Below are positions 8,544 through 17,660 of a stretch of DNA of 64,000 nt, piece by piece. The stretch comes from JALZMG01 sp963739975. GTDB lineage: Bacteria > Actinomycetota > Acidimicrobiia > Acidimicrobiales > Ilumatobacteraceae. Numbering within the stretch: position 1 is the first letter of the stretch; each line of letters starts with the position of its first letter. The notes under the pieces are model-generated. The model ran no database searches. It worked only from the letters and a program-made list of their open reading frames with translations, and was not told the DNA's origin. The position numbers were made by a program, and so were the translations under genes. The DNA lies in assembly GCA_963739975.1 (NCBI GenBank), contig CAVUCK010000017.1:124001-188000 (forward strand), given 5' to 3'.

Positions 8544-9873
8544 GTGGGCGCCATCACCGTCTTCCTCGCCGACGACAGCGTGATCATCCGAGAGGGTGTG
8601 CGCGCCATGCTCAAGCGCGACCCGGACGTCGAGGTGATCGGCGTGGCCGAGGACTACGACGGGCTGGTCAGCGGGGCCGCCGAGGCCCACCCGGACGTCG
8701 TGGTCAGCGACATCCGCATGCCACCGCACTTCCAGCGCGAGGGCATCGACGCGGCGAAGGAGATCCGCAAGATCCACCCCGGCACCGGGATCGTCATCCT
8801 CAGCCAGTACGACGACCCGGACTACGCCGTGTCGCTGCTCTCCGAGGGCTCGGCCGGCTACGCCTACCTGCTCAAGGACCGCATCGCCGAGGGCGACCAG
8901 CTGGCGCGGGCGATCCGCGAGGTCGCCACCGGCGGCTCGATGCTCGACCCGGCGATCGTGACGGCACTGATCAACCCGGTGCGCCACACGGGCGGGTTGA
9001 GCCCGGAGGACGACGAGCTGCTGACGCAGGTGGCGACCGGCCGGACGATCAAGGCGATCGCCGCCGCACGGCGGACGACGGCGGCCGCCGTCGAGGCCGA
9101 CGTCGAGCGGCTGTTCGTCAACCTCGCCACGGCCGTGTCGGCCGGCGAGGCGGGTGGGCTGGCCCGGCTGCGTCGATTGCACCAGGCGATCGTCGAGCGC
9201 GAGGAGCAGGGTGAGACGTTGAGCCGGATGCTGCCGACCGGCGTCGCCGACAAGCTGCTCGCCGAAGGGCGCGACATCGGCGAGACGGAGCGGCTCGAGG
9301 TGACGGTGCTGATGAGCGACATCCGCGGCTACACCTCGATCGCCGAGCACGCCGACCCCGCCGTGCTGGCGCAGCAGCTCAACCGCCACCGGGCCGAGAT
9401 GAACCGTGCCATCCTGGGCACCGGAGGAACGGTGATGCAGTACGTGGGCGACGCCGTGATGGCGGTGTTCGGAGCCCCCGTGGCGACGCAGGACCACGCG
9501 TTCGCGTGCCCTCGAGGCGGCGGCGGCGATGCACTTGGCGCAGGAAGCCGTGAACATCGAGTGGGACGACGAGGGCCGGGTGCCGTTCGGCCTCGGCATC
9601 GGGATCAGCACCGGGACGGTCGCCGCTGCGCTGCTCGGTAGCGAGGAACGCGTCGAATACACCGTCGTCGGCGACGCCGTCAACCTGTGCCAGCGCCTGC
9701 AGCAGTTCGCGTCACCGGGCCAGACCGTCCTCGCCGAGGCGACGTACGACGAGCTGGCCACCGCGCCGGCGGCCGAGAAGCTGGAGCCGCAGCTGGTCAA
9801 GGGCCGCGACACCCCCGTGGTGGCGTACCGCATGGACCGCATCGATGTGACACGAGAGGGAGCGCTGACGTGA
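8544..9873 (+). CDS. Receiver / vestigial LuxR-HTH / class III nucleotide cyclase (frameshifted)
   Basis: Domains in order from GTG 8544: receiver (1-130) with ADD, phosphoacceptor D56 in VVVSDIRMPP and K111; a degenerate NarL/LuxR-like helix-turn-helix (about 152-195, LSPEDDELLTQVATGR..IAAARRTTAAAVE); and a class III adenylate/guanylate cyclase (about 235 to end). Metal-binding D259 (MSDIRGYT) and D303 (YVGDAVMAVFG) are present, and the second part carries VVGDAVNLCQRLQ with the Asn and Arg of the transition state. The frame breaks near 9501-9504: one extra base moves the sequence from frame 3 to frame 1, and the rest (MHLAQEAVN...) is encoded at 9505-9873. As written, the product would stop at 9641 without its catalytic second half. 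The stop overlaps the next GTG (GTGA). Confidence 0.8.
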
Positions 9874-10661
9874 CGTTGATCATGGAGACCGAGGGCGCCG
9901 GTGCGCCGGACGGCGGTCCGCCGCCATCGACCGAGCCGGCCGTCGAGGTGCGCGCCGTGTACCGCACGTTCGAGAAGGACACCGCTCCGGTGCGGGCGTT
10001 GCGCGGGGCCGATCTCGTCGTCCCGCACGGCGACTTCGTCGCCGTGATGGGTCCCTCGGGGTGCGGCAAGTCGACGTTGCTCAACGTGATCGCCGGGCTC
10101 GACCTGCCCGACGAGGGCGAGATCGTCATCGCCGGCGAGTCGCTGGCCGGCATGGACGAGAACCGGCTGGCGATCATGCGCCGCAAGCACGTCGGCATCG
10201 TGTTCCAGTTCTTCAACTTGCTCGAAGGTATGACCGTGCTGGAGAACGTGGTGATGCCGGCCGTGATCGCCGGGCGCAAGCGCAAGGCGGCCGAGGCCAG
10301 GGCACGCAACCTGCTGGACCTGCTCGGCATCGGCGACAAGGCCAAGCAGGCGCCGGGTGTGCTCTCCGGCGGTCAACGCCAACGCTTGGCGATCGCCAGA
10401 GCGCTGGCCAACGAGCCGACGCTGGTGCTGGCCGACGAACCGACCGGCGCGCTTGACAGCGAGGGTGGCGAGGAGGTGCTCGAGCTGTTCCGGCGCCTGC
10501 ACCAGGGCGGCCAGACGATCCTCCTCGTGACCCATGACCAGCCAGTGGCCGCCGCCGCCGCCCGCATCGTCCGGATGAAGGACGGCCGCGTGGTCGACGA
10601 CGGGCTCACAAGCGAAGCGAGTGAGCGAACATCATCTGGGCGCGGGTCGTCTCAGTCTTGA
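9870..10661 (+). CDS. ABC transporter ATP-binding protein, LolD/MacB type
   Basis: A 263-aa ATPase with Walker A GPSGCGKSTL, Q-loop VFQFFNLLEGMTV, signature LSGGQRQRLAIARAL, Walker B LVLADEPTGALD and H-loop VTHD. This is the MacB/LolD/FtsE class that drives FtsX permeases. GTG 9870 lies inside the cyclase stop (GTGA), with GAGAGGGAG upstream; ATG 9882 is an alternative. The partner is most likely the permease at 10713. The last residues (SEASERTSSGRGSSQS) are unlike the family: they are encoded by a GAGCGAGC-type stretch and by the short family A palindrome, which also supplies the stop codon. Confidence 0.93.
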   Translation: MTLIMETEGAGAPDGGPPPSTEPAVEVRAVYRTFEKDTAPVRALRGADLVVPHGDFVAVMGPSGCGKSTLLNVIAGLDLPDEGEIVIAGESLAGMDENRLAIMRRKHVGIVFQFFNLLEGMTVLENVVMPAVIAGRKRKAAEARARNLLDLLGIGDKAKQAPGVLSGGQRQRLAIARALANEPTLVLADEPTGALDSEGGEEVLELFRRLHQGGQTILLVTHDQPVAAAAARIVRMKDGRVVDDGLTSEASERTSSGRGSSQS

Positions 10662-10679
10662 GACGATCCGCGCCAAGAT
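10634..10679. repeat. Short (46-bp) family A palindrome, terminator-like
   Basis: Starts ATCTGGGCGCGG and ends CCGCGCCAAGAT, with an inner perfect TCGTCTCA/TGAGACGA stem and a 4-base loop. It is the shortened form of the 74-bp element. It overlaps the last ten codons and the stop of the ATPase gene, and may stop or attenuate transcription before the permease. Confidence 0.8.
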
Positions 10680-10712
10680 GGACACAGCCTTCGCTTCGCT
10701 CGGCTGGACCCC

Positions 10713-13118
10713 GTGAGCAGCCTTTGGCCGTGGGTTCGTAGCGACTGGCGGGGCCGGTGGCCAGGGCTGCTGGCGCTGGCGGTGCTCATCGCCCTGGCCG
10801 GCGGAGTCACCACGGCGCTCGCCAGTGGGGCACGTCGAGCCGACTCGGCGTTCGGGCGGTTCGAGCACGCGACGAGCGCGCCGAACCTGACCGCCAACGT
10901 CGATCTCGCCACGATCGAGCAGCTCGGCGACGACCACGTCGAATCGGTCGACGACCTCGCTGCGATCGACGGCATGCAGGGCGTGCTCGCCGAGTCGTGG
11001 TGGGCCATCGCCTTGTACCCGGAGCTCGACCCACCGGGCGTCGTCAACGCGTTCGCCATCGCGAAGTTCGCCAGCGGGGGGACGATCGACGAGGGGATCC
11101 TGCTCGCCGGCGATCTTGACGACACGGCCGACCCTGACTCTGTCGTCATCAACGAGGAAGCCGCCGCCACCCGCGACCTCGCCGTCGGCGACACGATCAT
11201 GCTGCGCACCGCGTCACCGGCGCGGCTGGCCGAATGGGCGGGCAACGACGCGCAGTTCGGATCGATGGAGGCGCTCGACGGCCCGGTCGTCGAGGTGCGC
11301 GTCGTGGCCGTCGTCCGTTCAGTCACCGACCTGGCGTCCGATCGGTTCCCGTTGATCACGTTCACCGAAGGGTTCGCCCGCGCTCATCGCGACGACATCG
11401 CCCATGTCGTACCAGCGTTCGCCTTGCGCGCCGATCCCGCCCGTCTCGACGAAGTTGCCGCCGCGGCCGATGCGACCCTCGCGCCGTACGGCATCGACGT
11501 CTTCGTCGCCGAAGACCTCGGCGCGACGGTGCGGCCGAGCATCCGCGTCGAGGTGACGACGATCTGGGTGGCGACGGCCATCGCCGCCGCCGCGGGGCTC
11601 CTGCTCGTCGCCCAGGCGATCGGCCGCCACCTGGCGGCCACGAGCGCCGATCACCCGACCCGACGGGCGATGGGGATGACGCGCGGTCAGCTCGCACTTG
11701 GCGGCGCCCTGGGCGTCCTCCCGGCAGCGATCGTCGGAGCTGCGCTCGTACCACTCATCGCGTGGGCGTTGAGCTGGCTGTTCCCACGTGGCGTCGCGCG
11801 CCTGGCCGAACCCGATCCAGGCTGGCGCTTCGACGTGTCGACGTTGGCGATCGGCGCCGGGGGGACCGTCATCGCAGTGGTGCTCGCCACCCTGGCCATG
11901 GCGGCGGTCGGCGCCCGATCGCGCCCGTCGGCGCTCGGCGGGCGGAGCCGTCTCGCCGGGTGGGTGCTGGCCCGCCCCGCAGCAGCGCTGGGCGCATCGT
12001 TCGCCCGGGATCCCGCCGGTACGGGCGGACGCTCCCGGGCGGTCGCACTGGTCACCGGGGCTGGCATCGCCATCGGGGTCGGGGGCGTCGTGGCCGTCGG
12101 CGCAATGGACACGTCGCGCCAGCACCTGCTGACGACGCCGCGACTGTTCGGCGCGCCCGCCCCGCTGGTCTTCGAGAGCAACGGCACCTTCGGCATCGCC
12201 GAACTGGTGGATGCGACGCTGGCCACTCCAGGTGTCACCGCACTGACGCGCCACATCGCGATCAACGACGACACCACGGCGGCGACGGGCCCCGGTGGTT
12301 CCTCGGCGGTCGCGCCCGAGGCGTACGTCAGCGAGCGTGGTGAAGCCTTGCCGCCGATCGTCGAGGGCGACTACCCACAGCGTCCTGACGAGGTCGCTCT
12401 CGGGGCGGCCACCGCAGCCGACCTCGGCGCCGGCGTCGACGACGTGGTCACCGTCGCGCCCGTCGATGGCGGTCAGCCGATCGAGCTGCGGGTCACCGGC
12501 CGAGTCGTGGCCTGGGGGAACGAGAGCACGAGGCGCGCGTTCATCGTCGAACCGGCGACGCTCGACCAGATCATCTGTCCAGACGTCGGCACAGAGGAGT
12601 GCGACGTGTCCGCGAACCTCTTCGCCGCGGTCGACGACGCGGGCGCGCAGCGGGAGTTGACCGACCTCGGCTTTCGAGCCGTGTCGACACCGGCCACCGT
12701 GGACCGAGTGCGCGAGGTCGGTGCGATCCCGTGGTACCTGGCCGGTTTCCTGTGCCTGCTCGGCGGAGCCGGGCTGGCACACGGGCTGTTCACGGCCACC
12801 CGGCGCCGGCGCCGGGATCTCGCCATCGTCAGGGCTCTCGGCTTGCCGGCGAACCGGGCGGCCGCTGCGCTGACGTGGCAGGCCGTCACCACCGCGGTGC
12901 TCGGTGCGTTGGCGGGCGTCGTCCTGGGCGCCGTCATCGGCCCGTGGCTGTGGCGGGTCATCGCCGACGACCTCGGCGTCATCGCTGATGGGCGGCTGCC
13001 GGCGACGGCGATAATCTTCGGCGCGATCGGCGCCGTGGCAGTGGCCATCGCCCTCTCGGTGCTGCCGCGCCGGCGGGCCGCCCACCAATCGGTCGCCGAG
13101 GGTCTTCATGCGGAATGA
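10713..13118 (+). CDS. Large FtsX/MacB-type ABC transporter permease (2)
   Basis: 801 aa from GTG 10713, beginning MSSLWPWVRSDWRGRW before the first membrane segment (about 15-38). It has the same double layout as the permease at 4029: three segments around 270-400, one near 435-460, and three at the end, with the conserved RRRRDLAIVRALGLP motif before the penultimate pair, a hallmark of FtsX-type permeases (coupling helix region). It directly follows the ATPase at 9870, its probable partner. Compared with the paralogue at 13205, the N-terminal WxWxxxxxRRRW motif is shared, which supports both starts. Confidence 0.9.
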   Translation: MSSLWPWVRSDWRGRWPGLLALAVLIALAGGVTTALASGARRADSAFGRFEHATSAPNLTANVDLATIEQLGDDHVESVDDLAAIDGMQGVLAESWWAIALYPELDPPGVVNAFAIAKFASGGTIDEGILLAGDLDDTADPDSVVINEEAAATRDLAVGDTIMLRTASPARLAEWAGNDAQFGSMEALDGPVVEVRVVAVVRSVTDLASDRFPLITFTEGFARAHRDDIAHVVPAFALRADPARLDEVAAAADATLAPYGIDVFVAEDLGATVRPSIRVEVTTIWVATAIAAAAGLLLVAQAIGRHLAATSADHPTRRAMGMTRGQLALGGALGVLPAAIVGAALVPLIAWALSWLFPRGVARLAEPDPGWRFDVSTLAIGAGGTVIAVVLATLAMAAVGARSRPSALGGRSRLAGWVLARPAAALGASFARDPAGTGGRSRAVALVTGAGIAIGVGGVVAVGAMDTSRQHLLTTPRLFGAPAPLVFESNGTFGIAELVDATLATPGVTALTRHIAINDDTTAATGPGGSSAVAPEAYVSERGEALPPIVEGDYPQRPDEVALGAATAADLGAGVDDVVTVAPVDGGQPIELRVTGRVVAWGNESTRRAFIVEPATLDQIICPDVGTEECDVSANLFAAVDDAGAQRELTDLGFRAVSTPATVDRVREVGAIPWYLAGFLCLLGGAGLAHGLFTATRRRRRDLAIVRALGLPANRAAAALTWQAVTTAVLGALAGVVLGAVIGPWLWRVIADDLGVIADGRLPATAIIFGAIGAVAVAIALSVLPRRRAAHQSVAEGLHAE

Positions 13119-13204
13119 CCGGTCCTGGCCGTCGCCAACGACCGTTGTGAGTCGGTGGCGGCCACCAGCACATGATCCGAGCACCGACGTGGGCGACTGA
13201 CGCC

Positions 13205-15568
13205 ATGGCGGCGGCTTGGCTCTGGGCGCAGGCCCACGTGCGCCGGCGGTGGCCGTCGCTCCTGCTGCTGGGCGTGCTGGTGGCCGTCGCCGTCGGCTCG
13301 ACACTGGCGCTGGTCGCCGGTGCCCGGCGGGCTGGCACGGCCATCGACCGGTTCGCCGACGCGACGCTGCTGGCCGACGTCGTGGCCTTCCTCGAGGACG
13401 ATCCAGCGATGCTGGTTGAAGAGCTGGGCTCCGACCCGCGGGTCGATCGCGTCGACGTCTCTACGGCGACGCTGCTCGTCCCGGAGCCGATGGAGCCCGG
13501 CGAGCTCGGCTTCACGCTCATCGGAGATCACGACATATCCCCGGGAGGGTTGGGACGACCGCTGCTCCTCGACGGTCGATACCCGCGACCGGGAAGCACC
13601 GACGAGATCATGGTCAACGAGCTGGCGGCCGAGCAGTACGGGTTCGAGGTCGGGACCCGCACCACAGCGTTCGGGCTGCCGTCGCTGGAGTCGTTCGACA
13701 CGGAGCCATTGGGCGAGGTCGTCGTGGTCGGGATCGTGCGACTTTCCCTCGATCTGGTCGAAGGGCCCGCGGCCCAGACCGTCGCCATCGCCGGCCCCTC
13801 GCTCCTCGACGGCCGTTGGCAAGAAGCCGCGCACATCGGCGCCATCGTGTGGATCGGCCTCGACGATCAGGCAGACGGGGAAGCCTTCGTCAACGAGCGA
13901 TCGGCGCAGATCGAGCGCGGGGACGTCACCGCCACCACTGCCTTGCTGGCCAGCCCCCTGCGCGCCGCCGACCTCCAGCGGCGGGCGCTGCTGGTCGCCG
14001 CTGCGATCCTGGCCGTGACGGGGCTGGTGACGATCACCCAGGCGTTGAGCCGGCATCTGGCGACACACCGCGAGGACGGGCCGACCCTGGTGGCGCTCGG
14101 GATGACGCCGCGCCAGCTCCGACGGGCCGCACTGATCGCCGTAACGTCCGCCTTGGTCGGCGGGTCTCTGCTCGCCGTCGCCGTGGCCGTCGCCTGCTCG
14201 CCGCTGCTGCCGCTGGGTGGGGCCAGGCGGGCGGACCCAGATGTCGGCCTGCACGCCGACTGGAGCGTCATTGCCCTCGGAGTCCCAGCTGCGGTGGTCG
14301 CGATCCTGGTCGCTGCCATGGCCGGTCTCTGGCGGTGGGGACGGGTTCCCGCCGACCCGGTGACGACGCGGCCACCGGTCGCCACCCGCCTGTCAGAGCG
14401 CATCGGGCTGGCCCCACGTGCATCGGCCGGGACACAGCTGGCGTTGTCGAGTGGCACGGGCAGGGTCCGTCTCCCCGTGCGGGCCACGCTGGCCGTCCTC
14501 ATCGCCTCCACGGCTGTCACCGCAGGTGCCGTCGTGGTTCGGGCCAGCCTCGACGGCCTCCTCGACGATGCAGCCCGCTACGGACAGCCGTGGGATGTCC
14601 GGGTCGGTGCGCAGGACGAGGACGAGGACCTGCGGGCCTTCGGCCGAGATCTCGCCGCCGATGAGCGCATCGATGGCGTCGATCTGGCCCACAGTGGGGA
14701 GCTCAACGTCGCTGGTGCCGATGGCACGCCGCGCCAGGTGCCAATCGTCGGCTTGGAGGGTGCGATGGGACCGATGTGGCTGGCGGTGCTGGAGGGGCGG
14801 GCGCCCGGAGGCTCCGGCGAGATCGCTCTGGGCTCGGCGACCATGGACGCCCTCGACCTGCGCGTCGGCGACACGACGAGGATCAGCGGTCCGTGCGGGG
14901 CCAGTGACGTCCGAGTGGTCGGCCGCGCCATCGTCCCCCTGCTGGTCAGCGGCGACGAACCGGACGATGGCGGCGTGGTGCCCCTGACCAGCTTCGACGA
15001 CCTGTGCCTCGATCAGCTGATCGCCCGCATCGACGAGAACCGCGGGTTGCTGCTGCGGCTGGGCGACCGTGACGACATCGCCGACGTGGTCGCCGACCTC
15101 GCTGCGGGAGAGCACTACGCCGTCGGCACGGAGCTCACGCCGAGCGCCGTCAGCTCGCTCGGTGGCCTCCGGGATGTACCGGCGATCCTCGGCACCGCCG
15201 TGGCCGTCCTCGGTGTGATCGCCGGCGGCCACGCCATGGCGCTCGCCGTGCGCCGGCGGCGCGGCGACCTGGCGGTGTTGCGGGCCCTCGGCATGCGCCC
15301 GAGAGACGTGGGGGCCGTCATCGGCTGGCAAGCCGCCGCCATCGGTGCCGTCGCGGTCGGGACCGGGATCCCGATCGGCATCGTGTTCGGTCGGGTCATG
15401 TGGAGCGCCATCGCCGGGCCGTCCAACGTCGTGATCCGCGTCGACGTCCCGGCTGGGCCCGTCGTCGCGATCGCCGCCGTCGCCTTCATCTCGTTGGGGG
15501 CCCTGGCCATCTGGCCCGCCCGCCGAGCCGCTCGCCTGACGCCAGCCGATGGTCTCCGCGCCGAGTGA
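13205..15568 (+). CDS. Large FtsX/MacB-type ABC transporter permease (3)
   Basis: 787 aa from ATG 13205 (MAAAWLWAQAHVRRRW), which aligns with the N-termini of the paralogues at 10713 and 17661; an in-frame ATG at 13172 would add 11 residues. The topology is again one segment, large extracytoplasmic domain, three segments, one segment, a second extracytoplasmic domain, three segments, with RRRRGDLAVLRALGMRPRDV as the FtsX motif. It follows the permease at 10713 by about 85 bases in the same direction and converges on the cNMP-ATPase at 15574. Substrate unknown. Confidence 0.9.
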   Translation: MAAAWLWAQAHVRRRWPSLLLLGVLVAVAVGSTLALVAGARRAGTAIDRFADATLLADVVAFLEDDPAMLVEELGSDPRVDRVDVSTATLLVPEPMEPGELGFTLIGDHDISPGGLGRPLLLDGRYPRPGSTDEIMVNELAAEQYGFEVGTRTTAFGLPSLESFDTEPLGEVVVVGIVRLSLDLVEGPAAQTVAIAGPSLLDGRWQEAAHIGAIVWIGLDDQADGEAFVNERSAQIERGDVTATTALLASPLRAADLQRRALLVAAAILAVTGLVTITQALSRHLATHREDGPTLVALGMTPRQLRRAALIAVTSALVGGSLLAVAVAVACSPLLPLGGARRADPDVGLHADWSVIALGVPAAVVAILVAAMAGLWRWGRVPADPVTTRPPVATRLSERIGLAPRASAGTQLALSSGTGRVRLPVRATLAVLIASTAVTAGAVVVRASLDGLLDDAARYGQPWDVRVGAQDEDEDLRAFGRDLAADERIDGVDLAHSGELNVAGADGTPRQVPIVGLEGAMGPMWLAVLEGRAPGGSGEIALGSATMDALDLRVGDTTRISGPCGASDVRVVGRAIVPLLVSGDEPDDGGVVPLTSFDDLCLDQLIARIDENRGLLLRLGDRDDIADVVADLAAGEHYAVGTELTPSAVSSLGGLRDVPAILGTAVAVLGVIAGGHAMALAVRRRRGDLAVLRALGMRPRDVGAVIGWQAAAIGAVAVGTGIPIGIVFGRVMWSAIAGPSNVVIRVDVPAGPVVAIAAVAFISLGALAIWPARRAARLTPADGLRAE

Positions 15569-15573
15569 CTCGG

Positions 15574-16512
15574 CTACTTGGTACGCAGCACAGCCCGCAA
15601 TTGCTGAGGGGAACAGGCGGTCACGACCGAATCGACGGCAGCGCGGGCGGTGGCCGTGCGAGGGAAGCCGTACATCGGGGCCAACTCGCCGAACCACCGA
15701 CCGGGGCCGGCCTCCAGCACGAGCTCCTCTCCGCCATCGGCGCGCACCCGGACGAGCTCGACGCGGCCCTCGTCGACCACGAAGGCGACGTCCCCGAGCT
15801 CGCCCTCACGGAACAGCACCTCCTGGGCGGCCAGCTCGATGCGCCGGGGCTCGACGACGGTCTGCCGGGCGGCCGACAGCTCGACCACCTGATCGGCGAT
15901 CGGCAGGAGCCGTTCGTCGTGGGTGGCGACGATGACGACGCGCCCTGGGCTGGCGGTCCGCCGCAGCACGCCGCGTACCTGTTCGACGGACGCCGCGTCG
16001 AGGTGGGCGGTCGGTTCGTCGGCCAGTAGCAGCGGTGGGTCGAGGGCCAGCGCCCTGGCGATGGCGACACGCTGTTGCTGCCCGCCCGACAATGTCGCTG
16101 GGCGATGGTGCAGGCGCTCGCCGAGACCGAGGTCCGTGAGCAGCTGCTCCGCCCGTCGCCTCGCCGATCGTCCGCCACCGCCGTCGTTCCACATCGGGAG
16201 GGAGACGTTCTCCACCGCAGTCAAGGCCGGCATCAGGTTGAAGGCCTGGAACACGATGCCGACCCCACCCCGCCGGTACTCGTCGCGAGCCCGCCCACCG
16301 AGGGCCGTGACCTCCACGTCGCCGACGGTGATCGTTCCTGCCGCCGGTCGCAGCAGGCTGGCCAGCGCCGAGAGCAGTGTGGTCTTGCCGCAGCCACTCG
16401 ATCCGACCAGCAACACCAGCTCCCCGTCGGCGGCATCGAGATCGAGCCCGTCGATCGGGCGGACCACGTAGCCGCCACGCTCGTACTCGAGGGCGAGGCC
16501 ACGCACTGTCAC
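15574..16512 (-). CDS. ABC ATPase fused to a cyclic-nucleotide-binding domain
   Basis: 312 aa. Residues 1-215 form a LolD/MacB-type ATPase: Walker A GSSGCGKTTL, VFQAFNLMPAL, signature LSGGQQQRVAIARAL, LLLADEPTAHLD, ATHD. Residues about 220-312 form a cNMP-binding domain with VLFREGELGDVAFVV, GPGRWFGELAPMYGFPRTATA, that is, the canonical phosphate-binding cassette with its Glu and Arg. The chosen start is GTG 16512, ten bases after the stop of the permease gene. A ligand-gated ABC ATPase is implied: cAMP or cGMP could switch the transporter on or off. It forms a two-gene unit with the permease at 16523. Confidence 0.92.
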   Translation of the reverse strand: MTVRGLALEYERGGYVVRPIDGLDLDAADGELVLLVGSSGCGKTTLLSALASLLRPAAGTITVGDVEVTALGGRARDEYRRGGVGIVFQAFNLMPALTAVENVSLPMWNDGGGGRSARRRAEQLLTDLGLGERLHHRPATLSGGQQQRVAIARALALDPPLLLADEPTAHLDAASVEQVRGVLRRTASPGRVVIVATHDERLLPIADQVVELSAARQTVVEPRRIELAAQEVLFREGELGDVAFVVDEGRVELVRVRADGGEELVLEAGPGRWFGELAPMYGFPRTATARAAVDSVVTACSPQQLRAVLRTK

Positions 16513-16522
16513 GCCGCCCACG

Positions 16523-17593
16523 TCACGCCCCGAACGCAAGGGCCGGGTCGACGCGCATGGTGCGGCGCAAGCCGACGAGGCTGGCCACCAGCCCAACGGA
16601 CACACCCACGATCACGATCGTCACGTAGGCCGACGTCGGGATCTCGACCGGGAACGGGAACGCCGGGGCGATCAGCAGCGCCAGAACGGCGCCGACGGCC
16701 GTCGCCAGCAGCGCCAGCACCAACCCCTGCAGTGCCAGGCCGCCGAACAGGGTCCCATTGGAAACACCCATCGCCTTGCTCGTGGCCAGGTCCGTCGACC
16801 GTTCGATGACGGCGAGGTAGAGCATCGAGGCGATGATGCCGGCGGCCATGATCCACAGCAGGACGCTGATGATGCGGATCGTGTCGGTCCCGGACTTGAG
16901 CGGTCTCCGAAGGTCGTCGACGGCGGCCGCCTCGGTGTACGACGTCGTCTGCGGCGGCAGCTCGCCGGGCGCACCCCGCACCGCGATCGCCGATGCCAGG
17001 GGTTGACCGGCCAGGAACGCCTGCTGCACGTCGGCCAGTTGGGCGAACAGCGTGGGTTGGGCGAAGAAGTAGCTCGTGTCGCGCGAGATGCCGACGATGG
17101 TCGCCCGCCGCCCGCCGAGGCTCACGACGTCGCCGACGTCCTGGCCCAGCAGCTCGTCGACGACGACCTCGCCGGACCCCCTCGGCAGCCGTCCGTGGCC
17201 CGGGCTGGGCCAGCCGGCACCACCCGGCGTCAGGCCCAGCACGTTGACGTTCTTCCGATCGATGACCTCGCGCACCTGGACAAAGGGATCCGCGGACGTC
17301 ACGCCGGCGTCGGCGAGCAGGTCGTCCGCGGTCGCCGCTGGCACGAGCCGGGCGGTGCTGAAGGGCCCGGCGGTGCCAGCGGCGACGACGAACTGATCGG
17401 CCTCGAACAGGGCGACGATCCGCTCGCTCTCCCGGCGCAAGTGCTCCTCCGCTCCTGACAGCAGCAGTGCCAGCGCAAACGCGATCGAGGTCGACAGCAC
17501 CGAGGCGATGAAGCGGCGACGGCGGAAGAGCAGGTCCTTCACCGCCAAGCGCCACACACGTCCATGATGCACCCGACCGAGCGCAGTGCCCAC
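16523..17593 (-). CDS. FtsX-type ABC permease, DevC-like size
   Basis: 356 aa with the simple FtsX layout: membrane segment at about 27-47 (FIASVLSTSIAFALALLLSG), extracytoplasmic domain, then three segments from about 235 to the end, with VIERSTDLATSKAMGVSNG as the FtsX motif. This is half the size of the other four permeases in the region and would form a homodimer. It lies directly upstream of the cNMP-binding ATPase, its obvious partner. GTG 17593 is used as start; other nearby starts are possible. Diverges from the permease at 17661. Confidence 0.88.
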   Translation of the reverse strand: MGTALGRVHHGRVWRLAVKDLLFRRRRFIASVLSTSIAFALALLLSGAEEHLRRESERIVALFEADQFVVAAGTAGPFSTARLVPAATADDLLADAGVTSADPFVQVREVIDRKNVNVLGLTPGGAGWPSPGHGRLPRGSGEVVVDELLGQDVGDVVSLGGRRATIVGISRDTSYFFAQPTLFAQLADVQQAFLAGQPLASAIAVRGAPGELPPQTTSYTEAAAVDDLRRPLKSGTDTIRIISVLLWIMAAGIIASMLYLAVIERSTDLATSKAMGVSNGTLFGGLALQGLVLALLATAVGAVLALLIAPAFPFPVEIPTSAYVTIVIVGVSVGLVASLVGLRRTMRVDPALAFGA

Positions 17594-17660
17594 CGTGCCG
17601 CCCGGCCTCGCGTGGTGAGGGCACCACCCTTCCCAACCTGCATCGTTCGGTGGTCAGATT

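Noticed and set aside
9495..9530. Programmed frameshifting in the cyclase gene
   Set aside because: No slippery heptamer with downstream pseudoknot is evident, and similar one-base breaks occur in four other places, so an ordinary indel is simpler.
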